Part shown: positions 58,193 through 64,000 of the stretch, piece by piece
Layout: every line of letters begins with the position of its first letter
Position numbering within the stretch: position 1 is the stretch's first letter
Assembly: GCF_049647105.1 (NCBI RefSeq)
Contig: NZ_JBARWZ010000059.1
Coordinates: 62,001-126,000, forward strand
Direction of reading: 5' to 3'
Length of the DNA stretch: 64,000 bases
Origin: Actinophytocola sp049647105
GTDB lineage: Bacteria; Actinomycetota; Actinomycetes; Mycobacteriales; Pseudonocardiaceae
Made by a program: the position numbers and the translations under genes
The notes under the pieces: model-generated
The model's input: only the letters and a program-made list of their open reading frames with translations
What the model was told of the DNA's origin: nothing
Databases searched by the model: none

Positions 58193-59038
58193 ATGAAGCG
58201 GTTACTGGCGTTGCTGACCGTTCTGCTCTCGCTCACCGCGTGCGGCACGGATCAGGCTGGCGGGCCGGACAGCGAGAAGTCCCTCATCCTCGCCACCACC
58301 ACGAGCACCCAGGACTCGGGCCTGCTCGATGTGTTGCTGCCCGCGTTCACCGAGGACACCGGCTGGCGGGTGAAACCCCTCGCCGTCGGTAGCGGGCAGG
58401 CGATCGAGCTTGGCAGGCGCGGTGAGGCCGACGTGCTGCTCGTGCACTCCCCGGCGGCCGAGGAGGAGTTCGTCGCGGAGGGTACCGCCGGGCGGCGCAC
58501 CTTGGTGATGCACAACGACTTCGTGCTCGTCGGGCCGGCCGCCGACCCGGCCGGGATCAAGGGCGTGCCCGCCGAGGAGGCGATGAGGAGGATCGCGGAC
58601 TCCGGGGCTGGTTTCGTGTCGCGCGGCGACGAGTCCGGTACCCACGCACGCGAGAAGCAGCTGTGGGAGAAGAACGAGATCGTCCCTTCCGGACAGTGGT
58701 ACCGCTCCACCGGTCAGGGCATGGGCGCCACCCTGCGGGTGGCGAGCGAATCGTCGGCCTACACGTTGACCGACCGCGCGACCTTCCTTTCACAGAAGGA
58801 AAACCTCGCGCTCGCGGTCCTGAACGATGGCGGCAAGGCGCTGCTGAACATCTACCACGTCATCGAGATGACCGAGCGCGCGGGCGACCGCGTCCAGCCC
58901 GACGCCGCCAAGGCGTTCACCGCCTGGATCACCGGCGCCGAGGGGCAGCGGATGATCGGCGAGTTCGGTAAGGACGAGTTCGGCCAGGCCCTGTTCGTGC
59001 CGGATGCGGGCAAGGACGCCGCCGCCCTGGGCGACTGA
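58193..59038 (+). CDS. tupA: Tungstate ABC transporter substrate-binding lipoprotein
   Basis: A 281-residue exported lipoprotein. The signal peptide ends in a lipobox (LLSLTACGTD). The mature protein opens with LILATTTSTQDSGLLDVLLP; the TTTS motif is the oxyanion site that distinguishes TupA from ModA. Other family blocks: GSGQAIELGRRGEADVLLVH and SRGDESGTHAREKQLW (with the conserved Arg/Asp pair that completes the site). AAGGAG lies upstream of ATG 58193. It captures tungstate outside the membrane for the TupBC importer. Confidence 0.92.
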   Translation: MKRLLALLTVLLSLTACGTDQAGGPDSEKSLILATTTSTQDSGLLDVLLPAFTEDTGWRVKPLAVGSGQAIELGRRGEADVLLVHSPAAEEEFVAEGTAGRRTLVMHNDFVLVGPAADPAGIKGVPAEEAMRRIADSGAGFVSRGDESGTHAREKQLWEKNEIVPSGQWYRSTGQGMGATLRVASESSAYTLTDRATFLSQKENLALAVLNDGGKALLNIYHVIEMTERAGDRVQPDAAKAFTAWITGAEGQRMIGEFGKDEFGQALFVPDAGKDAAALGD

Positions 59039-59042
59039 CCAC

Positions 59043-59744
59043 GTGGACGTACTGGCCGACGGCTTCCTCGAAGCGCTGCGGTTGCTCCTGACCGGGGACC
59101 AGGACACGTGGGCGATCACGGTCCTCACCCTCCAGGTCTCCCTGAGCGCGACCGTGATCGCGTCCCTGGTGGGCGTGCCAGCGGGCACCGCGCTCGCCAT
59201 CGGCCGCTTCTGGGGCAGGCGGGCGGTCCTCGCGGTCGCGAACACGGGCATGGGCATGCCGCCGGTCGTCGTCGGGTTGTTCGTCACCGTGCTGCTGTGG
59301 CGGTCGGGTCCGCTCGGCTCGTTCGGCCTGCTGTACACGCCGGCCGCCATGGTGATCGCGCAGGCCGCGATCGCGACGCCGATCGTGACCGCGTTGACCG
59401 CCACCGCCCTGCAGCAGGTCGACCCGGACTTCCTGCTGCAGATGCGCGGGCTGGGTGCCACCCGGCTCCGGGCACTCGGCGCGCTCCTCGGGCAGGCCAG
59501 GCTGCCGCTGGTGGCCGCGGGACTGGCCGCGTTCGGTGCCGTGGTGAGCGAGGTCGGTGCCGCGCAGATGGTCGGCGGCAACCTGGCGGGGGAGACGCGG
59601 GTGCTCACCACGGCCGCGGTGCTCGCCACCAGCCGAGGACAGTTCGCGCTGGCGATCGCGTTCGGGTTGATCCTGCTCGTGATCGCGTTCGCGGTGAACC
59701 TGGCCGTCACGCTCGCGCAGCACCGGCAGTCGGCGGACCGGTGA
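59043..59744 (+). CDS. tupB: Tungstate ABC transporter permease
   Basis: A 233-residue protein with about five or six transmembrane helices and a BPD-type transport domain. The coupling helix EAA-like motif is LLQMRGLGATRLRALGALL (about 139-157); GMGMPPVVVGLFVTVLLW and FGAVVSEVGAAQMVGGNL are typical of TupB/WtpB. GTG 59043 begins four bases after tupA stops. The stop overlaps the ATPase start (GTGA). Confidence 0.9.
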   Translation: MDVLADGFLEALRLLLTGDQDTWAITVLTLQVSLSATVIASLVGVPAGTALAIGRFWGRRAVLAVANTGMGMPPVVVGLFVTVLLWRSGPLGSFGLLYTPAAMVIAQAAIATPIVTALTATALQQVDPDFLLQMRGLGATRLRALGALLGQARLPLVAAGLAAFGAVVSEVGAAQMVGGNLAGETRVLTTAAVLATSRGQFALAIAFGLILLVIAFAVNLAVTLAQHRQSADR

Positions 59745-60733
59745 GCATCGGGTGCCGCGACCTGCGGGTCACCGCGGGCGGACGGGCACTGGTCGCCGTG
59801 CCGTCGCTGGATGTCGCGGCGGGGGAGACCGTCGCGGTGCTGGGCCCCAACGGTGCGGGGAAGTCCACGCTGCTGCGTGCCATGGCGCATCTGGACACCG
59901 GGACCCGGACGGGGACGGTGCTGCTCGACGGCAACCCGGCCACCACCTCGGCGCTGCGCAGGGCGACAGCGGCGGTGCTGCAACGCCCGATACTGCAACG
60001 CGCGACGGTCCTCGACAACGCGGCCGCGGGCCTGCGGCTACGCGGCGTGGCCCGCCGTGAGGCCCGCCGCCGCGCCGAGCCGTGGCTGACGGCACTCGGC
60101 GTCGCACACCTCGCCGACCGGCACGCCGGCACCCTGTCCGGTGGTGAGGCACAACGGGTTGCCCTGGCACGTGCGCTGGCCGTGTCGCCGCGCGTGCTGC
60201 TGCTGGACGAACCGTTCGCCGGTCTCGACGCCACCACCCGCACCGACCTGCTGGCGGACCTCCGTGCCGCGCTGGACGACCAGGACGCGGCGGTCCTGCT
60301 CGTCACCCACGATCGCGTGGAAGCACGCGCGCTGGCGGACCGCACCGCGCTGTTGGTGCGAGGCGAGATCCGCCAGCTCGGCGCGACGGTGCGGGTGCTG
60401 GACGCGCCCGCCGACCTCGAGTGCGCGAACCTGCTCGGCTTCACCACCCACCTGCCACCCGCGCTCACCGGCCGGGACACGATGCTGGTCGCCCGCCCGG
60501 AACGCTGTCTCCCCCTGCCGGTCGACAGCCCACCGCCACCGGACAGCATCTCCGTGGACGGTGTCCTGCGCCGGATGGTCCCGCTCGGTGGCGCGGTCCG
60601 CCTCGACGTGGACACCACGGCGGGCCCGGTCACCGCGGTGACCACAGTGGACACTCCGATCACCCCCGGTGACCCGATCCGCGTCGCGGCACCCATGGCA
60701 CACCTACGGGAATGCCCCCCGGCCAGGCCGTGA
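59741..60733 (+). CDS. tupC: Tungstate ABC transporter ATP-binding protein
   Basis: A 330-residue ABC ATPase: Walker A GPNGAGKST (35-43), signature LSGGEAQRVALARAL (about 129-143), Walker B VLLLDEPFAGLD, switch His in LLVTHDRVEA. A C-terminal extension of about 90 residues (from TGRDTMLVARPERC) has the beta pattern of a TOBE/MOP regulatory domain, as in ModC, possibly sensing intracellular oxyanion. GTG 59741 overlaps tupB. It ends the island. Confidence 0.9.
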   Translation: MSIGCRDLRVTAGGRALVAVPSLDVAAGETVAVLGPNGAGKSTLLRAMAHLDTGTRTGTVLLDGNPATTSALRRATAAVLQRPILQRATVLDNAAAGLRLRGVARREARRRAEPWLTALGVAHLADRHAGTLSGGEAQRVALARALAVSPRVLLLDEPFAGLDATTRTDLLADLRAALDDQDAAVLLVTHDRVEARALADRTALLVRGEIRQLGATVRVLDAPADLECANLLGFTTHLPPALTGRDTMLVARPERCLPLPVDSPPPPDSISVDGVLRRMVPLGGAVRLDVDTTAGPVTAVTTVDTPITPGDPIRVAAPMAHLRECPPARP

Positions 60734-60750
60734 CCGGAGCCCGGTGGGGG

Positions 60751-60939
60751 TCACTGACGCGTTCGGCACGGCCGGACGGAACTGTCGAGCGTCAGGACCT
60801 TGGCGTGGACGTCGTCGGCGTCGGGGTGGCCGAGTTCCCGCAGGATCGCCAGCGCTTCGTGCCATACCGACCTCGCCTCGGCGTCCTGGCCGAGCACGGC
60901 GTGGGCGTCGCCGATGTGTGACAGGGTGTCGGCCTGGTT
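60751..60939 (-). pseudogene. C-terminal TPR fragment of a SARP/AfsR-like regulator
   Basis: On the minus strand a frame without start codon reads NQADTLSHIGDAHAVLGQDA followed by ARSVWHEALAILRELGHPDA and a stop, the last TPR unit typical of large SARP/NB-ARC regulators in actinomycetes. About 63 codons remain and the upstream part is replaced by an unrelated transporter fragment, so it is a gene relic. Confidence 0.6.
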
Positions 60940-60948
60940 CGCGGAGCA

Positions 60949-61092
60949 GTTCCGGCCCGCTTCCGCTACAGCGGCGCGTCACTGGCGATCTCGGCGTACC
61001 TGATCGTGGTCGCCCTGATCAGCCTCGCCGCCGTGATCGCGATGCGCGAGGGGCGGGCAACCCGCTCGACTGGGCTGAACGCGCGGATGTAA
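60949..61092 (+). pseudogene. C-terminal fragment of an MHS-family MFS transporter
   Basis: Plus-strand frame reads VPARFRYSGASL then ISAYLIVVALISLAAVIAM and RE, ending in TAA. P-A-R-[FI]-R-Y-[ST]-G-A-S-L is the strongly conserved loop of metabolite:H+ symporters, and the following helix is their last one. The helices that should lie between (about 40 residues) and the entire N-terminal part are missing, so this is an internally deleted remnant abutting the TPR relic. Confidence 0.6.
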
Positions 61093-61261
61093 GGGCTTAC
61101 TGTTGATCTTCGCGACCGGCTTAGCGTGGCTGACCCAGGGTGACCAATTCGATACGCCTCGTGGCGGATTGTCATCTTATGCGACTAGTTGGAAACTTGT
61201 TAACGCAAGCCATTTCCAGTCGAGGGTCCGTAAGCGGCTTGCCAACCCTGCGAGGTATCTC

Positions 61262-62419
61262 ATGAAACACGTGAAATTAGCCGTCATCGTCGCCGCGGCG
61301 GCGTGCGCGACGGTCGGGATGGCGGCCCCCGCGGCCGCCGCGCCCGCGTTGGTTCCCGTTCTCAATGCCGCCGCCGACGGCGTGCCGGGGCAGTACATCG
61401 TCACGCTGAAGGACGGTCCGAGCGTCCAGTCCGCCGAGGCACTCGCCGCCGACGTCAAGGTCAAGCCGCGGCACGTCTACCGGGCGGCGCTCAACGGTTT
61501 CGCCGCCACGCTGTCGGCCGACCAGCTGCGCGAGCTGGCTGCCGACCCGTCGGTCAAGCGGATCGAGCAGAACGCGGAGGTGTCGATCGAGGGCACCCAG
61601 ACCGGCGCCCCATGGGGGCTCGACCGGATCGACCAGCCCGCGCTGCCGCTGGACGGCAACTACAGCTGGAACTCCGACGGCACCGGCGTGACCGCGTACA
61701 TCATCGACACCGGCCTCGACGCCGACCACCCCGACTTCACCGGTCGCGGCGCGAACGTCTACGACTCGGTCGACGGGTCGCTCGAGGACTGCAACGGGCA
61801 CGGCACCCACGTCGCGGGCACCATCGGCGGCGCGACCTACGGCGTGGCCAAGAACGTCGCGCTGCGCGGCGTGCGCGTCCTTGACTGCGGCGGCAGCGGC
61901 ACCTGGGAGGGTGTCATCGCCGGCATGGACTGGGTCACCGCGAACCACGTCGGCTCGTCCGTGGCGAACATGTCGCTCGGCGGCGGCTTCAACCAGTCGG
62001 TGAACGACGCGGCGACGCGGATGGCCGACTCCGGTGTGTTCACGGCGATCGCGGCGGGCAACTCCACGTTCGACGCCTGCCAGTACTCGCCGGCCAGCGC
62101 CGCCAACGTCACGACGGTCGCGGCGAGCGACTCGTCGGACACCAGCGCCTACTTCACCAACTACGGCGCCTGCGTCGAGGTCTACGCCCCGGGCGTGGCC
62201 ATCACGTCGTCCTGGCTGAACGGTGGCACGAACACCATCAGCGGCACCTCGATGGCCTCCCCGCACGTGGCGGGCATCGGCGCGCTCTACAAGAGCTCGC
62301 AGGGCGACGTCGCCAGCGCGACGATCAACGCCTGGGTGCAGGCGGCCGCGTCGCCGAACGTCATCGTCGGCGCCCCCGCGGGCACGCCGAACCTCATGGC
62401 CCAGAGTGGTGGGCTGTAA
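61262..62419 (+). CDS. Secreted S8 subtilisin-like serine protease
   Basis: A 385-residue preproprotein. Signal peptide about 1-27 (VKLAVIVAAAACATVGMAA), inhibitor I9 propeptide about 38-110 (PGQYIVTLKDGPSVQ ... ALNGFAATLSADQL), then the protease with catalytic Asp (AYIIDTGLDADHPDF), His (CNGHGTHVAGTIGG) and Ser (SGTSMASPHVAG), and the oxyanion Asn in AAGNSTFDAC. The architecture is that of proteinase K-like extracellular proteases. GAGG lies upstream of ATG 61262. It is followed by a long terminator hairpin. Confidence 0.95.
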   Translation: MKHVKLAVIVAAAACATVGMAAPAAAAPALVPVLNAAADGVPGQYIVTLKDGPSVQSAEALAADVKVKPRHVYRAALNGFAATLSADQLRELAADPSVKRIEQNAEVSIEGTQTGAPWGLDRIDQPALPLDGNYSWNSDGTGVTAYIIDTGLDADHPDFTGRGANVYDSVDGSLEDCNGHGTHVAGTIGGATYGVAKNVALRGVRVLDCGGSGTWEGVIAGMDWVTANHVGSSVANMSLGGGFNQSVNDAATRMADSGVFTAIAAGNSTFDACQYSPASAANVTTVAASDSSDTSAYFTNYGACVEVYAPGVAITSSWLNGGTNTISGTSMASPHVAGIGALYKSSQGDVASATINAWVQAAASPNVIVGAPAGTPNLMAQSGGL

Positions 62420-62432
62420 GGATCTGACCGTT

Positions 62433-62475
62433 CGACTGCCCGGCCCCCGGCACTGTCGCCGGGGGCGGGCAGTCG
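62433..62475. terminator. Strong terminator after the subtilase gene
   Basis: CGACTGCCC and GCCCCCGGC pair with GCCGGGGGC and GGGCAGTCG, giving an 18-bp stem with one bulged G and a 6-base loop (ACTGTC), starting 14 bases after the stop codon. Confidence 0.75.
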
Positions 62476-62701
62476 TCGTCTCCGGGGTTTCACCGGACTT
62501 GGCTGGTGCAAGGTCTTCGTTGTGAACCCCACCTGCGAGCCGCGTTCTCCCCCTGCCGCCCCCGGAGGTCGTGGTGTGGCTGGACGTGCCGGTCACCGAA
62601 GATCACCGCGGGATCGTGCAACGGGGAGAGAAGTCAGCGGCACCTCGCGCTGACAGCGTCGGGACGACGAAGCGAGCCGCCTCTGTGTTCGAGACGGCGT
62701 G

Positions 62702-62770
62702 TCAGGCGGTGGTGAAGTCGACCGGGTAGAGCTTGCTCGGGAGGTCGGTCACCAGGTACACCTCGTCTGC
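62702..62770 (-). pseudogene. Short C-terminal gene relic
   Basis: A minus-strand frame without start reads DEVYLVTDLPSKLYPVDFTTA and stop; the preceding codons belong to the stop region of the next gene. It looks like the tail of a lost coding sequence, family unknown. Confidence 0.3.
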
Positions 62771-62778
62771 CCGCGACA

Positions 62779-63385
62779 CTAGATGGATTCGAGGGTGATG
62801 GTGGCGAGCAGGCTGGACAAGCTGGTCAGCCCGATGGTGAGGCAGGCGATTCCGCCCGGGGTGCTGAACTGCTCCTCGATCTGGGCGAGGGAACCGGTGA
62901 ATGAGCCAGTGATCACCGTGCCGGTGGCGATCGCAACCGTGATCAGACCGCTCACCTGCGTGGTCGTCGCGTTGACCGCGATGGTCGAGGAGGTGCTGAT
63001 GTCCTGGGTGAAGCTCGGGTCGGGGTAGAGGTTGCGCAGCACGAGCGTGCCGTCATTGGCGTCGGCGAGCAGCCCGCTCATGCCGTTGCCGTTGTTGGAC
63101 CATTACAGCCAGTTCTTGCCGCACGCGGCGGTGGCGTTGCTTGACCTGTCGGCGGTGCGGCTGATGGCGATGGTGTAGCAGCCGCTGCTGTCGGTGGTGA
63201 TGTTTTGGTCGTGAATGCACGGGTGACAGCCCCGGAGCCGAGTTCGTACATGCACAGTGACCAGTAGCGCCCTTGTCCGGTGCCCATGGTCGTGTCACCG
63301 CCCAGCGTGGGGAGTGTGGTGAGGACCTTGCCGGTGAGCGACCACGACCTGACCCGCTGGGTCTCCGAGGCCGGGCCCGGTGGAG
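62779..63385 (-). pseudogene. Degenerate secreted-protein gene
   Basis: Three consecutive pieces on the minus strand read as one protein: SETQRVRSWSLTGKVLTTLP to RYWSLCMYELGSGAVTRA; then, after a frameshift near 63212-63220, HDQNITTDSSGCYTIAISRT to AACGKNWL; then an in-frame TAA at 63103-63105 (WSNNG would follow) and GLLADANDGTLVLRNLYPDP onward to LATITLESI. The Y-W-S-L-C and G-C-Y-T-I-A blocks are typical of secreted actinobacterial proteins of unknown function. No start codon is present. The frameshift and the nonsense codon both mark it as inactive. Confidence 0.7.
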
Positions 63386-63386
63386 G

Positions 63387-64000
63387 TCACGTCGGGACGC
63401 GGCGACGGGGCAGCCGCCTGCGGTGAGTCAGGTAGACGAGGGAGGTGCCCGCGAGGAGCAGCCACGCCCCCAGACCCACCAGACCGGTGGGCACCCCACC
63501 GGTCGCTGCCAGTTCGGTGGGGGCTTGGCCGTCGGCCGGGAGCGGTGCCTGGCAAGGTGCGGCGAGGTTGACGGTCGCTGTCGCACTCGCCTGCTCGTCG
63601 GCGTTGCGGCTCATGGTCTGGCCGGTGAAGGTGTCGGCCGTGAGTTCGGGCACGGAGGTGCCGCCGGAGCTGGTTTCGGTCACCGTCACCGTGTGGTTGC
63701 CGGGTTTCGCGTAGGTATGCGTCGTGGTCGAAGTGGACGTCCTCTCGGTCGTCCCGTCCCCGAAGTCCCATGAATAGCTTGCGATGGTGCCGAACGCGAC
63801 GGTGGATGCCGACGCGTCGAGCGTGGCCTCGCATCCGGTGGCCGATGCCCTGGCCGATACTGCCGCCTTGGGCGCCTGGTCGGGGGTGATGGCGATGTTG
63901 CTGCTCAGGCCGCCGTTGTTGGTGGCGGGTATGGGGTCGCCGGGCGTGCGGGTGGCGGTGTCGATCGGGACGACGCCGAGTGTGGTGCTGAGGTAGGCGG
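63387..64000 (-). CDS. Surface beta-propeller/PKD protein with LAXTG anchor, partial
   Basis: The gene enters from beyond the right edge, so only the last 203 or so codons are seen. They include a YVTN-type propeller blade (LGVVPIDTATRTPGDPIP), a PKD domain (SYSWDFGDGTTERTS ... THTYAKPGNHTVTVTE), a second Ig-like stretch, and a sorting signal: ELAATGG, a hydrophobic helix (LVGLGAWLLLAGTSLVYL) and a basic tail RRRLPRRR. L-A-x-T-G is recognised by class E sortases common in actinomycetes. The protein should be cell-wall attached. Confidence 0.8.
   Translation of the reverse strand, partial: AYLSTTLGVVPIDTATRTPGDPIPATNNGGLSSNIAITPDQAPKAAVSARASATGCEATLDASASTVAFGTIASYSWDFGDGTTERTSTSTTTHTYAKPGNHTVTVTETSSGGTSVPELTADTFTGQTMSRNADEQASATATVNLAAPCQAPLPADGQAPTELAATGGVPTGLVGLGAWLLLAGTSLVYLTHRRRLPRRRVPT

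Noticed and set aside
62541..62645. A plus-strand stretch (VVVWLDVPVTEDHRG) resembling part of a nucleoside/thymidylate kinase
   Set aside because: Only about 15 residues are suggestive, with no P-loop, start or continuation; too short to claim a relic.

Overview
The window is high-GC actinomycete DNA. Many genes start with GTG, 4-base stop/start overlaps (ATGA, GTGA) are common, and the content (type VII secretion partners, DUF397/DUF6879-type HTH clusters, Rv1733c/Acg/USP stress genes, LAXTG anchors) fits a Pseudonocardiaceae-like filamentous actinobacterium (Amycolatopsis, Kibdelosporangium, Lentzea type). The genus is an inference. No rRNA, tRNA, CRISPR array or intact insertion sequence was seen. 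The right-hand gene runs off the window.

Layout. 0-5 kb: small membrane and stress-type proteins (DUF6069, two tandem DUF7144, DUF6325 followed by a 23-residue arginine-rich microprotein, an AI-2E family permease, a SHOCT protein). 5-7 kb: a small membrane protein and a hybrid histidine kinase. 7-9.2 kb: a three-gene translationally coupled type VII secretion unit (EbfC-like, EspC-like, WXG-type effector with a possible nuclease tip). 9.6-14.3 kb: an HTH/DUF6879 regulatory unit leading into a compact RiPP locus: a radical SAM/SPASM maturase, a 53-residue precursor that starts inside the maturase gene, and an aminoglycoside-phosphotransferase-fold kinase. 14.3-27 kb: a secreted tachylectin-like propeller protein divergent from a 3035-residue secreted RHS toxin with a non-specific nuclease tip, followed by a tandem-SUKH immunity protein. 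27-28.7 kb: a decayed junction where a group II intron maturase remnant abuts a frameshifted, truncated MFS gene.

28.7-38.2 kb is the most unusual part. A 65-codon peptide gene made almost entirely of seven heptads (consensus x-x-W-[MLF]-[SA]-[DE]-R) with a short C-terminal tail sits at the divergence point of three operons encoding a methyltransferase, an EamA exporter, an SDR epimerase homologue, a GT4 glycosyltransferase, a P450, an O-methyltransferase, a class V PLP enzyme and a cysteine-rich PP-loop ATPase. This looks like a repeat-peptide (RiPP-like) or glycosylated small-molecule cluster of a type I do not recognise. Two of its enzymes lack expected catalytic residues: a Tyr-to-Lys change in the SDR motif and a missing acid in the P450 I-helix.

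38.5-46.5 kb: an incomplete-looking conflict-system NTPase, a lytic transglycosylase, a Gfo/Idh/MocA oxidoreductase, a secreted DUF11/RTX protein, and a dormancy-type trio (Rv1733c-like, Acg-like nitroreductase, tandem USP). 46.5-60.7 kb: a coherent tungsten/molybdenum island. It encodes a MobA-MoaD fusion, a tungsten aldehyde:ferredoxin oxidoreductase, NAD-linked formate dehydrogenase (alpha subunit plus a NuoE-NuoF fusion), MoeA, a second MoeA fused to a periplasmic-binding-like domain, a GntR-type regulator carrying the same binding domain, and a TupABC tungstate importer with a palindromic operator candidate. Uptake, sensing, cofactor assembly and the W-enzymes are therefore encoded together. 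60.7-64 kb: gene remnants (SARP/TPR tail, MHS transporter tail), an S8 subtilase, a degenerate secreted-protein gene and the C-terminal part of a YVTN/PKD surface protein with a LAXTG-type sortase anchor.
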